A stretch of 15,407 nucleotides of DNA from Chromatiales bacterium (lineage in GTDB: Bacteria > Pseudomonadota > Gammaproteobacteria > Chromatiales > Chromatiaceae). Both the position numbers and the translations under genes were made by a program. The notes beneath the pieces are model-generated. The model searched no databases. It was given only the letters and a program-made list of their open reading frames with translations, and was not told where the DNA came from. The stretch is from assembly GCA_024762485.1 (NCBI GenBank), contig JANTHH010000041.1, positions 1-15,407 on the forward strand, given 5' to 3'. Positions 6,323 through 15,407 of the stretch are shown piece by piece. Positions within the stretch are counted from its first letter, which is position 1, and each line of letters begins with the position of its first letter.

Positions 6323-7718
6323 GCCGAAACCGGTGCCTCGCCGGCGGCCTCGGCCTGGTAGTGGGCAGCGAGGTCGGCCTCGCTGACGCGGGTCAGCTCC
6401 TGCTGCGGCAGCAGTGACAACAGCTGCCAGCACAGGTCGAGGGTCTGGCCGATGCTGCGGCCCTCGTCGGCGGCCTGGCCGACGAACTGCTGCTCGAAGG
6501 CATCGGCGAAGCGCAGGTATTCGCGGTCGCTGCCCGACAGTTCCTCGGCGCCGATGATGGAGGCGAGATTGCGCACCTCCAGCGCCCGCGCGTAGGAGGC
6601 GTAGATCTGGCTTGCCACTCGTGGATGGTCCTCGCGGGTGAAGTCCTTGCCGATGCCGTCCTTCATCAACCGCGACAGCGAGGGCGGGATGTAGATCGGC
6701 GGGTAGATACCCTGGCTGTTGAGTTCCCGGCTGAGCACGATCTGGCCCTCGGTGATGTAGCCCGTCAGGTCGGGGATGGGGTGGGTGATGTCGTCGCTGG
6801 GCATGCTCACCACCGGCACCATGGTGATGGAGCCGTGGCGCGCCTTGATGCGCCCGGCGCGCTCGTAGATCTCCGCCAGGTCCGAATACAGATAGCCGGG
6901 ATAGCCCTTGCGCGAGGGCACGTCGCCCTTGGCGGTGGCCACCTCGCGCAGCGCCGAGGCGTACTGGGTCATGTCGGTGATCACCACCAGCACGTGCAGG
7001 TCGAGGTCGTAGGCGAGGTATTCGGCCGCGGTCAGTGCGGTGCGCGGCAGGATCAGCCGCTCGATGGCGGGGTCGTCGGCCAGGTTGATGAACATGGCGA
7101 CATTGCCGAGCACGCCGCTGGCCTCGAAATCTTCCTGGAAGAAGCGGGCCTCGTTGTAGGACATGCCCATGGCGGCGAAGACGATGGCGAAGTCGGATTC
7201 CTCGCCGGGCAGCCGCGCCTGGCGCACGATCTGCGCCGCCAGCTGGTTGTGTGGCAGACCCGAGCCGCTGAAGATCGGCAGCTTCTGGCCGCGCACCAGT
7301 GAGTTGAGGCCGTCGATGGCGGACATGCCGGTCTCGATGAATTCCCGCGGGTAGGCGCGGGCGGCTGGATTGACCGGGGCGCCGTTGACGTTGCGCCGCA
7401 GTCGCGAGAGCAGCGGCGGACGCTCGTCACGGGGCTCGCCGGTGCCGTTGAACACCCGCCCCAGCACCTCGCGGCTGAGCGGGACGGTGAAGGGCTCGTT
7501 GAGAAAACGCACCCAGGTCTGTTCCGGGTTGAGGTGGTCGGTGCCCTCGAACACCTGCACCAGGATCACGTCCTCGGCGCTGCGGATCACCTGGCCGGTA
7601 CGCTCGCGTCCCTGGTCGTCGCGGATGCGTACCCGTTCCCCCAGGCCGACACCCGGCACCGGGCGCATGAACATCAGACCGCCGCGGGCGGCGTCGACGC
7701 ATCGGTATTCCTGGCCGC

Positions 7719-7722
<4 letters not shown>
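6319..7722 (-). CDS. ntpB: V-type ATPase subunit B (non-catalytic head subunit)
   Basis: This 467-residue protein alternates with subunit A in the cytoplasmic head. In place of a Walker A motif it has the degenerate SGSGLPHNQLAAQI at residues 152-165, as expected for the non-catalytic subunit. Other family blocks are GRVFNGTGEPRDERP (88-102), DMTQYASALREV, GYPGYLYSDLAEIYERAG and DLTGYITEGQIVLSRELN. It overlaps the end of ntpA by ATGA and the start of ntpD by ATGA, fixing equal translation with its partners. Length and motifs are normal, with no sign of decay. Confidence 0.97.
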
Positions 7723-9492
<1,770 letters not shown>

Positions 9493-9503
<11 letters not shown>

Positions 9504-10146
9504 TGTGGTTCGTCCTGTTGCTGTCGATGCCGGCGAACAGGTGTTCGCCGATGGTCTGCGCCAAGGCCTGGTGCAGGCGTGCCAGCCGGCCCTCGAAGGT
9601 ATTGTCGTAACGGATGTCGGCGGCATCGTTGTGCAGCAGCACACCGCCGCTGCAGTCGCACCCGTTGGCGCTCAATGCCACCTTCTTCTCACACCCGGCC
9701 GCCGTCACCAGTTGTGGCCAGTCGTCGTGGAAACGCTCGAGATCCCGGTTGCTCAGCTGGGCGCTCAGGGAGGTGTCATCGATCGCCCGGCAGCCCTCGG
9801 CCAGCAGAGGGAGCAGCAGGTCGCGGTAATCATCGGCTCGCTCGGCGAGCTCCTGCAGTTCGTCCCGCAGATCGTCGTAGACCGATTCGATCAGGGTCCA
9901 GCGCAGTTGCTCGAACTGGGCTGCAAGTGCGAGTTCGGCACGCTGGACCAGCTGGCGGAAGTGTCGCTGGGCCTGCTGTTGTGCCTGGGCCTCCACCTGC
10001 TGGCGCCGCTGTTCCAGCCGCTGGCGTGCGCTGGTCAGCAGCCGCTCGCGGGCCTGCTCGGCGAGTTGGCGTTCCTCGTCGGCCAGCTGCCGGGCACGTG
10101 CCAGCAGCGATTCCTCGAGTTGCCGGGTGTCGCTGACCTCGTTCAT
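9493..10146 (-). CDS. ntpE: V-type ATPase subunit E (peripheral stalk)
   Basis: This 217-residue protein forms the peripheral stalk with subunit G, holding the head against rotation. The first 90 residues are a long charged helix rich in Arg, Gln and Glu (ARQLADEERQLAEQARERLL), as expected for the E/G coiled coil. The globular C-terminal half shows the family pattern with CSGGVLLHNDAADIRYDNTFEGRLARL, where the GG-to-TFE block is diagnostic. Its start overlaps the ntpF-type upstream gene (subunit F) as ATGA. The C-terminal end runs 11 bases into ntpA. Confidence 0.93.
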
Positions 10147-10484
10147 GGCGGTGTCTCCAGGGCCTGTTCACCGAGGATCTCGGTCATCAGGTCCTCCACG
10201 GCGGGGTGATAGTCGGCCGGCGCGCTCAACGGCGGCACTTCGGCGAGCACGATGCGTCCGCCCTCGGCCCGCAGACGGGCATACCATTCGCCGCCCTGCC
10301 TGGCCAGGTCGTGCTCGACCAGCACCAGCGCCGTGGCATGGCTGCGATGCAGCCCGGCCAGTACCGTCTCCAGCTGCTCCGGGGTGGCATCGGGGTGGAC
10401 CTCGAAGCCGATCAGCGCAAAGCCCTGCACCAGCGGTGCACTGCCCAGCGCCAGCATGCGGGTGTTGCCGTCGCCTGCGTCCAT
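10143..10484 (-). CDS. ntpG: V-type ATPase subunit F (central stalk)
   Basis: This 113-residue protein has the small Rossmann-like fold of subunit F, which binds subunit D in the rotor. Visible signatures are GFALIGFEVHPDATPEQLE near residue 21, then ATALVLVEHDLA, and PLSAPADYHPAVEDLMTEILG near the C-terminus, the conserved end that contacts the head. The ATG at 10484 lies four bases after the stop of the K gene. The first ten residues before LALGSAPLVQGFALIG may be an extension; a second ATG lies at residue 10. I use the symbol ntpG as in Enterococcus naming for subunit F. Confidence 0.92.
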   Translation of the reverse strand: MDAGDGNTRMLALGSAPLVQGFALIGFEVHPDATPEQLETVLAGLHRSHATALVLVEHDLARQGGEWYARLRAEGGRIVLAEVPPLSAPADYHPAVEDLMTEILGEQALETPP

Positions 10485-10488
10485 GTCT

Positions 10489-10938
10489 TCAGATCTTCCC
10501 CAGCAGGAGGATGGTCACCACCAGGCCATAGATGGCGATCCCTTCGGCGAGGCCGACGAAGATCAGTGTGCGGCCGAACATCTCGGGCTTTTCACCGATC
10601 AGTGCCAGCGCCGCGGCGCCGACCGTGCCCACAGCGATGCCGGCACCGATCGTCGCCAGGCCGGTCGGCAGGCCGATACCGAGCAGAGCCAGACCCAGGC
10701 CGGTGCTGATGTCGGCTCCGCCGGCTGCTGCCGCCTCGCCCGCGGCCATGGCCTCCTGCATGCCGGTGATGGCCAGGCCGAGCAGGCCGATCACACCCAG
10801 TACCAGATTGGCGCCGAGGCTACCGCGCCACCAGCGACGTGCCCGCGCCGGATCATGGATCGGTCGCAGGTGGAAATAACCGCCGATGATGAACAGGCCG
10901 AGGAGGCTGAAACCGAGCAGATAGATGAAGCCTTGCAT
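10489..10938 (-). CDS. ntpK: V-type ATPase proteolipid subunit K with atypical N-terminal half
   Basis: This 149-residue membrane protein forms the rotor ring that carries H+ or Na+. The C-terminal hairpin (residues 80-149) is a standard proteolipid: GIGLPTGLATIGAGIAVG, a polar loop GEKPEMFGR, then the last helix LIFVGLAEGIAIYGLVV with the ion-binding Glu132. No glutamine typical of sodium sites is seen in the third helix, which leans towards H+, but this is not decisive. The N-terminal half is unusual. It has a membrane helix at 3-24, a basic loop (RPIHDPARARRWWRGS, residues 25-40) and a second helix at 43-60, followed by an Ala/Gly-rich linker. It does not look like a duplicated c-hairpin. 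AAGGA lies seven bases upstream of the ATG. The 85-base gap before it is the largest in the operon. Confidence 0.92.
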   Translation of the reverse strand: MQGFIYLLGFSLLGLFIIGGYFHLRPIHDPARARRWWRGSLGANLVLGVIGLLGLAITGMQEAMAAGEAAAAGGADISTGLGLALLGIGLPTGLATIGAGIAVGTVGAAALALIGEKPEMFGRTLIFVGLAEGIAIYGLVVTILLLGKI

Positions 10939-11023
10939 CGCAGTGTCCTTATGTCAGTGGGTGATCGGTATGGATGTTGTGCCCTGTGAACGGCCATCGG
11001 CACACCGGGCGTCTCTGGTATTT
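10939..11023 (-). promoter_or_regulatory. 85-base gap before the proteolipid gene
   Basis: This is the only sizeable gap inside the ATPase operon; the other junctions overlap or are at most 4 bases apart. It ends in the ribosome binding site AAGGA, seven bases before the ntpK start. I see no firm promoter or long stem. Because the K ring needs several copies per complex, extra translation initiation strength or message processing here would make sense, but this is inference. Confidence 0.35.
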
Positions 11024-12913
11024 TCAGTTGTTGTCACCTGTCAGCCTCAGTGGCCGGAACTCGTGGCCGTTGCCGCTGTAGAAGCGCGAAAAACCCTCGT
11101 AGTACTCGAGACGCAGTGCCTGGATCATCACGATGGCACCTTCCATCACCAGGATGAAGAGATTGCCCAGGACGACGGTGATCCAGTAACCGGTGGTGTC
11201 GAGCATGCCGGCGAGGGTGAAGACGGCGATCGCCAGCGCCACGTGATTGAGGCTGAAGGCGGCCAGGCGCAGATAGGAAAGGGTGCCGGAGATATAGTTC
11301 ATCACTGTCTCGAAGGTCTCCACCAGCACGATCAGCAGGCGCTCCACCAAGGCGGTGTCGCGGTTGACCCAGGCGCTGTATCCCATGATCGCGAGCAGGC
11401 TGGTCGCAAACAGCAGCCGCGCAGTCCAGGGCGGTCCACCGTCGGCCGCCGACCAGGCAAGCCACAGCAGCGACAGGTACAGCACCAGGCCGACCGCGCC
11501 GTTGCCCGGCAGCAGCGCACCGCGGACATCGCCCTCGGCGAGGCGGTTGCGAATGGTCAGGGTGGTGGCGAAGAGTATGAACAGGACACCGGTGATCATC
11601 GCCGCCTTGAGCATGTAGATGGGATCCGACAGGGGCGACAGCCACAGCGGCTGGATAATGTGCTCGTAGCCGAAGAGGCTGCCATAGAGCAGGCCGAAGA
11701 GGGCGGCGCTGACTCCGCACAGCGCCACGAAGGGCACGGCGCGGGGTGCACGGCGGCGCAGCAACGGGGCGCAGGAGAGGATCACCAGGCCGTGCCCGAG
11801 ATCGCCGAACATCATGCCGAACATGGCCACGTAGCTGATGGCAAACAGCACAGTGGGGTCGAATTCGCCATAACGTGGCACCCCGTAGTTCTTCACCAGC
11901 GAGACGAACGGCTGCAGCCAGCGGGCGTGCCGGCAGGCGGTGGGCACCGCCATCTGCTCGCCGGGGCGCGGCGGGCGTACCTGCATCAAATGGGCATCAC
12001 CCAGTGCCGCCACCAGGCCGGTGCGAAGCGTGGCCACGTCCCTGGCAGGCACCCAGCCGCTGACCATGGACAGGCCGCCGCGGCCATGCAGCGTGTCGGC
12101 CAGGCGTGCATAGGGGCGTGCCCGCCCGAGGGTGCGGGCGGCCTCGTCGAGCCAGTTGCGCAACTCGTCCCGTGCCTGGTCCCGCTGTGACTCGATCTGC
12201 CGTCGCTGCTCCTCGACGGCCTGCAGCTGCTGTGCGAGGTCGGCGCGCAGCTGCTCCGGCCGTCCGGACAGCTCGTCGGGAAGCGGCAGCGGCTGCCAGC
12301 CGGCGGCCTCCAGCGCCGGGCGGATCTGGGCCGTCTGCTCGCAGGGTCCCATCAGCAGCGCGTTGACATAGTCGTCGGACTGCTCGAAGGGGGACAGGCG
12401 GTAGCCGGCCAGACCGACGGCATCGCCGAGCCGCTGCAGGTTGTCCGGCGGCAGCGTGCCCACCTCCAGATCGAGGAAATGATGGGTGCGGTGCAGCAGT
12501 GCCAGATCGATATCCAGTGCGGCGAAGGTATCGAGGCTCTGTTGCAGGTGCTGCAGGTGCTTGGTCTGTTCCTGGCAGCGGCGCAGTTGTTCGTCGCGCC
12601 GGGAGCAGTCCTGCCAGTGGCGGGCCAGCTGCGTATCCAGGTCCTCCAGCTGGCGGCTGTCGGGTGGTTCGCCGGTGGCGTCCGGCATCGCTGCCGGCAG
12701 CTGGAAGTGGTCGAGTATCTTGTCGAGATGGGCGTCGGCACGGGTCACCAGCTGCTGATAGTCCCGGGCCGGCAGTTCGGGCAGCGCCTCGATTTCGCGG
12801 TCGCTGACACGGGGCTGGAAGACGCCCAGGCGGGCCAGGGTGAGGGCGGTCTCCGGCGCCTGCTCGCGGACCACCAGCAGGCTGACATGGCACATGCGCA
12901 GTGGGGTGAACAT
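11024..12913 (-). CDS. ntpI: V-type ATPase subunit I (membrane stator, a-type)
   Basis: This 629-residue protein has two parts. Residues 1 to about 330 are cytoplasmic and partly coiled coil, and bind the peripheral stalks. The C-terminal part has about seven or eight membrane helices that form the ion half-channels against the K ring. The family block FAISYVAMFGMMFGDLGHG is clear, and the essential arginine is visible in TLSYLRLAAFSLNHVALA (about residue 549), matching the SYLRLWALSLAH block of eukaryotic subunit a. The ATG at 12913 (MFTPLRMCHVSLLVV) shares one base with the ntpC stop in TGATG; longer in-frame versions would run back into ntpC and are rejected. Length is normal for the family. 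Confidence 0.95.
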   Translation of the reverse strand: MFTPLRMCHVSLLVVREQAPETALTLARLGVFQPRVSDREIEALPELPARDYQQLVTRADAHLDKILDHFQLPAAMPDATGEPPDSRQLEDLDTQLARHWQDCSRRDEQLRRCQEQTKHLQHLQQSLDTFAALDIDLALLHRTHHFLDLEVGTLPPDNLQRLGDAVGLAGYRLSPFEQSDDYVNALLMGPCEQTAQIRPALEAAGWQPLPLPDELSGRPEQLRADLAQQLQAVEEQRRQIESQRDQARDELRNWLDEAARTLGRARPYARLADTLHGRGGLSMVSGWVPARDVATLRTGLVAALGDAHLMQVRPPRPGEQMAVPTACRHARWLQPFVSLVKNYGVPRYGEFDPTVLFAISYVAMFGMMFGDLGHGLVILSCAPLLRRRAPRAVPFVALCGVSAALFGLLYGSLFGYEHIIQPLWLSPLSDPIYMLKAAMITGVLFILFATTLTIRNRLAEGDVRGALLPGNGAVGLVLYLSLLWLAWSAADGGPPWTARLLFATSLLAIMGYSAWVNRDTALVERLLIVLVETFETVMNYISGTLSYLRLAAFSLNHVALAIAVFTLAGMLDTTGYWITVVLGNLFILVMEGAIVMIQALRLEYYEGFSRFYSGNGHEFRPLRLTGDNN

Positions 12914-13953
12914 CAGGCCGCCTCCTGCACGGGTCGTCCGTCGTAGCAGTCGAGACCGGTGGCGACCCGGATGGTGGCCGGGTCCATGCCCAGCCGACGC
13001 CCGCGGACAATGGCGCGCACGCGCCGCAGATCCCGTTCGCGCAGCACCATGTAGGCCAGTGCGCGGGTGGGGTTGAAGCGGCGGCCAAGGAGTATGCGTT
13101 CGGCGACACCCCAGGTGTGGCGTTCCAGGCGTCGGGTCACCTCGGAGGTGGAACGGGCGCCGCGCAGCAGGTCGTCGAAGGGCGGCGGCAGTGCCTCCAG
13201 CACCGGTGCCATCCCCTCCAGCTGGTTGAGTTGCAGCAGCCGTTCGCGGTCGATGCGGTGGCTGGCGGGTATCAGCAGGTAGTAGGCCTGGGCCGGGGGC
13301 AGATTGTAGGTGAAGCGGTAACGTAGCAGCCACACGAGATTGACCCGGTCGAGCACGCTACCGACCAGGGTGCGGGCGTCCTGCCCGACGGCCCGTGCGC
13401 GACGGGCGAGACCGTTGAAATAGTGACGGTCGATGCTGGCATCGATGGTGAACAGGTCCTGCTGCTGATCGAAGCTGCGCCGGACATCGCGCGCGATGTC
13501 GGCATAGACCGTCTGTTCGAGCTGGCGCAGCAGTTCGGCCACGTCGCTGCTCAGTAGCAGGGCATCCACCGGTACCCGGCTGAAAGGGCCGAGGTCCGCC
13601 AGTTCACTGCGCAGGACCTGGGCCTTGCGCCCGACCATCTTGCCGCGGATCAGTGTCTTGAGGTTGGCAATTTCGAAACGGTTGGCCCAGTAGCGCAGCA
13701 GATCCCGCTCGTTGCCGCTGACCGAGCGCAACAGGACCGACAGCTCGTTCAGCAGCTGAGGCATCATGGCGTGGTCGATGCCGGCAAGATCGGCCTCGCT
13801 GTCGAGTCCGATCTCGTTGTCCAGACCGGGGGGCGGGGTGGGCTCGCCGGCACCATCCTGGATCAGGCGCTCGATGTCCTGGTCGGTGAGCAGGCGGCCG
13901 GCGAACAGGCTGACACGGGTGTCGAGGTAGGCATAGCGGGAGGCTGCCGACAT
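12913..13953 (-). CDS. ntpC: V-type ATPase subunit C (rotor adaptor, d-type)
   Basis: This 346-residue soluble helical protein caps the K ring and connects it to the D/F shaft. The family signature is seen at the N-terminus (YAYLDTRVSLFAGRLLTDQDIERL). Internal helices such as LLRYWANRFEIANLKTLIRGKM (about residues 84-105), YFNGLARRARA and LVWLLRYRFTYNLPPAQAYYLLIPA each recall the threefold repeated helical unit of the family. The length is typical. It starts three bases after the stop of the G subunit gene and its stop overlaps the ntpI start by one base. Confidence 0.92.
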   Translation of the reverse strand: MSAASRYAYLDTRVSLFAGRLLTDQDIERLIQDGAGEPTPPPGLDNEIGLDSEADLAGIDHAMMPQLLNELSVLLRSVSGNERDLLRYWANRFEIANLKTLIRGKMVGRKAQVLRSELADLGPFSRVPVDALLLSSDVAELLRQLEQTVYADIARDVRRSFDQQQDLFTIDASIDRHYFNGLARRARAVGQDARTLVGSVLDRVNLVWLLRYRFTYNLPPAQAYYLLIPASHRIDRERLLQLNQLEGMAPVLEALPPPFDDLLRGARSTSEVTRRLERHTWGVAERILLGRRFNPTRALAYMVLRERDLRRVRAIVRGRRLGMDPATIRVATGLDCYDGRPVQEAA

Positions 13954-13956
13954 GAT

Positions 13957-14277
13957 TCAGTCGCTTGCGCCGGGTTTGAATGCCTGGAGTGCGGCGCTCA
14001 GTGCGGCCTGGCGGTTCTCCTGGGCAGCGGCACGCAGCTGCTGGTTTTCCTCGTCGTAGCGGCGATTGAGTTCGGCGATGGCCTGCGCTGCCCGGGCCTC
14101 GGCCTTCTCGAGGTGGCTGGCCCTGATCGCCGCGATCTGCTGTTCGAAGGTGTCCTCCAGGGCCTGCGCCTCCGCTTCTGCGGCTGCGACGGTGGCTGCG
14201 CGCTCGGCCCGGGCCTCGGCCACCAGTCGTTCGGCCTGTTCTTCTGTTGCCAGAAGCTGCTGCAGTATCTCGTCCAT
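13957..14277 (-). CDS. ntpF: V-type ATPase subunit G/H (peripheral stalk coiled coil)
   Basis: This 106-residue protein is almost entirely one charged, Ala-rich helix (LLATEEQAERLVAEARAER and onward), with the typical start MDEILQQLLATEEQAERLVAEA of the G/H subunit that pairs with subunit E in the peripheral stalk. It has no membrane segment. Low-complexity coiled coils are hard to assign by sequence alone; its place as first gene of a complete ATPase operon is the strongest support. AGGA lies about six bases upstream of the ATG at 14277. I use the Enterococcus symbol for this stalk subunit. Confidence 0.86.
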   Translation of the reverse strand: MDEILQQLLATEEQAERLVAEARAERAATVAAAEAEAQALEDTFEQQIAAIRASHLEKAEARAAQAIAELNRRYDEENQQLRAAAQENRQAALSAALQAFKPGASD

Positions 14278-14400
14278 CGATGTCCTGGGGTGGGGTGTTT
14301 GGAGTATTGTTGGTTACACCTAGAGTAAACATAGCCGACAGGATGATTCTGGCCGTATCAATCCTGTCGTGGATCGCTGTATCCGGGGAAAGGCTGACGT
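14278..14400. promoter_or_regulatory. Divergent control region of the V-ATPase operon and the DUF192 gene
   Basis: The 123 bases between the two divergent genes must hold the main promoter of the ATPase operon. On the minus strand TTTACT near 14323-14328 with AATACT 16 bases on is a weak -35/-10 candidate. For the + strand gene no good pair is visible. An inverted repeat occupies 14337-14368. Confidence 0.45.
14337..14368. repeat. 8-bp inverted repeat with 16-base spacer, possible operator
   Basis: GACAGGAT at 14337-14344 is mirrored perfectly by ATCCTGTC at 14361-14368. Allowing one bulged base, the arms extend to GACAGGATGAT and ATCAATCCTGTC. It sits between the divergent genes, where a dimeric regulator or an RNA stem in the DUF192 leader could act. 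Confidence 0.45.
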
Positions 14401-14928
14401 GTGTCAATTATTTTCCGCCTGAGCGGTGTGAGCGGATCGGCATGGCCGGCCCGCCTTGCCCTTGCCTGCGTGGTGCTGATGGTGGCCTGGTGGGCATGGC
14501 GCCCGGCGCCCGGCGATGACGCCTGCCCGACCGTCAATCCGCGGGTCGAGGCGCGGCTGGCCGGACAGCGACTGGTCCTCGAACTGGCGAGCGCCCCGGC
14601 CAGCCGCCGCTGTGGACTGTCGCGGCGGGACGCGCTGGCGCCTGATCATGGCATGTTGTTTCTGTTTCCCCGCACCGGTCGGGTGAGTTTCTGGATGCGG
14701 GATACCCGCATCCCCCTCTCACTGGCCTTCCTCGACGAGGAAGCGCGCATCATCGATATCCAGCAGATGCAACCCGCACAGATGCAGGCGGGGCCGTTGC
14801 CGGTCTTCAGTCCACCGCGGCCGGTCCGCTGGGCACTGGAGGTGAATGCCGGCTGGTTCACCGGGCGGGACATCGGCAAGGGGGCGCAGTTGCTGCTGAG
14901 CCTGCCACCGCAGCTCGTCGTCGAGTAG
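14401..14928 (+). CDS. Membrane-anchored DUF192 family protein
   Basis: The protein has 175 residues. An N-terminal hydrophobic segment at about 17-33 (ARLALACVVLMVAWWAW) acts as a signal anchor, so the rest lies in the periplasm. Residues 50-165 match the DUF192 family: CGLSRRDALAPDHGMLFLFP (71-90), VSFWMRDTRIPLSLAFLDEE (95-114), an IIDIQQMQP block and a late ALEVNAGWFTGRDI. DUF192 proteins are small beta-rich proteins, usually exported, whose biochemical role is not established. The start is the GTG at 14401 with AAAGG seven bases upstream; no ATG in frame precedes the hydrophobic segment. It is divergent from the ATPase operon and 116 bases ahead of the cytochrome gene on the same strand. 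Confidence 0.92.
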   Translation: MSIIFRLSGVSGSAWPARLALACVVLMVAWWAWRPAPGDDACPTVNPRVEARLAGQRLVLELASAPASRRCGLSRRDALAPDHGMLFLFPRTGRVSFWMRDTRIPLSLAFLDEEARIIDIQQMQPAQMQAGPLPVFSPPRPVRWALEVNAGWFTGRDIGKGAQLLLSLPPQLVVE

Positions 14929-15044
14929 CCGTCAGCTGCTGCGCATGGGGCAGCGAAAGACGCTATAATCCGCGCTGCATTTTTTCAGCGTCGGCCACTG
15001 GTGCGGCGTTTTCTGTCCTGTTAGCTGATTTGAGGAGCACTATC
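14929..15044 (+). promoter_or_regulatory. Probable promoter and leader of the cytochrome gene
   Basis: A consensus -10 TATAAT lies at 14964-14969, but no good -35 is seen 16-18 bases upstream, so an activator may be needed. Downstream, CGCTG and CAGCG around a T-run (about 14972-14991) could form a small stem. The gene start is fixed by GAGGAG at 15032-15037, seven bases before the GTG. Confidence 0.55.
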
Positions 15045-15407
15045 GTGTCCGCACAAAACGACGCCTCCTTCCTGCGCATGTTCCTGGTGATCCTGGGCGC
15101 GCTGGTCCTGTTCACCGTCATCATTGTCATCGCCGCCAACTACGTGGGTGGTGATGGCGAGCAAGCTGCCACCGAGGACGCCATGCGCGATGCCGTCGTC
15201 GCCGAGCGCATCAAGCCGCTCGGCCAGGTCAATGTCGGGCGCGCCACCACCGCCGCGCCGGTGGTGGCAGCGGCGCGTGAGCCGGCCAAGGTCTACCAGA
15301 CGGTCTGTTTTGCCTGCCACGGTACCGGCGCCGCCGGTGCCCCCAAGGTCGGTGACCAGGCCGCCTGGGGCCCCCGCTTCGACCAGGGTCTCGATGTGCT
15401 GGTGACC
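15045..15407 (+). CDS. Membrane-anchored c5-type cytochrome (3' truncated by the window)
   Basis: The first 121 residues of a c-type cytochrome are visible. Residues 10-31 form a membrane anchor (LRMFLVILGALVLFTVIIVIA). An Ala-rich periplasmic linker follows, then YQTVCFACHGTGAAGAPKVGD with the haem-binding CFACH at 88-92. The short spacing after CxxCH and the GAPKVGD sequence are typical of the cytochrome c5 family, found widely in gammaproteobacteria; the axial methionine would lie beyond the window end. Such proteins carry electrons in the periplasm, attached to the inner membrane. The start is a GTG with a strong GAGGAG seven bases upstream. It is open to the last base, so about a third is missing. 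Confidence 0.93.
   Translation, partial: MSAQNDASFLRMFLVILGALVLFTVIIVIAANYVGGDGEQAATEDAMRDAVVAERIKPLGQVNVGRATTAAPVVAAAREPAKVYQTVCFACHGTGAAGAPKVGDQAAWGPRFDQGLDVLVT

Noticed and set aside
10925..12190. A 421-codon + strand frame opposite ntpI
   Set aside because: It is antisense to a confident V-ATPase gene, with a composition of repeated His, Gln and Gly and no family motif.
11024..13333. Longer forms of subunits I, A and D that begin upstream in the neighbouring genes
   Set aside because: The added residues overlap the previous subunit gene in another frame and are Arg/Pro-rich noise. The internal ATGs in stop-start overlaps give the family N-termini.

Overview
The window is GC-rich, gene-dense DNA from a gammaproteobacterium. 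Every protein with a recognisable family fits a respiratory, Chromatiales-like or sulfur-oxidiser-like member of that class, and the tRNA-Arg closely resembles the enterobacterial one. The lineage is inferred from protein style, because no rRNA or other phylogenetic marker is present.

Region 1 (1-999): the 3' end of an unrecognised + strand gene, a small + strand protein with a LETM1-like C-terminal motif, and about 300 bases without a convincing gene that hold a 14-bp perfect palindrome and a strong hairpin. Region 2 (1000-4753, minus strand): a complete tripartite TRAP transporter. It runs from the Tat-exported binding protein DctP, across a gap with a hairpin, to DctQ and DctM. DctQ is unusual because it carries a roughly 200-residue N-terminal extension made of a TM2-like domain and a coiled coil. 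Region 3 (4754-5636): a divergent intergenic region, a 140-residue acidic protein of unknown function on the + strand, a bidirectional terminator and tRNA-Arg(CCG) on the minus strand.

Region 4 (5687-14277, minus strand): a complete nine-gene V/A-type rotary ATPase operon, in transcription order G, C, I, K, F, E, A, B, D. Most junctions overlap or sit within a few bases, which suggests strong translational coupling. The only real gap, 85 bases, lies before the proteolipid gene K. All functional parts are present: catalytic head A3B3, central stalk D/F/C, peripheral stalks E/G, and membrane motor I/K. In a gammaproteobacterium such an enzyme probably works beside a housekeeping F-type synthase, but none is visible here. 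Its direction and coupling ion (H+ or Na+) cannot be decided with certainty.

Region 5 (14278-15407, + strand): a short divergent control region with an 8-bp inverted repeat, a membrane-anchored DUF192 protein, and the 5' part of a membrane-anchored c5-type monohaem cytochrome, cut by the window end.

No CRISPR array, insertion sequence, phage gene or defence system was seen. The most unusual items are the TM2/coiled-coil/DctQ fusion, the atypical N-terminal half of the V-ATPase proteolipid, and the occurrence of a full V-type operon in this class of organism.
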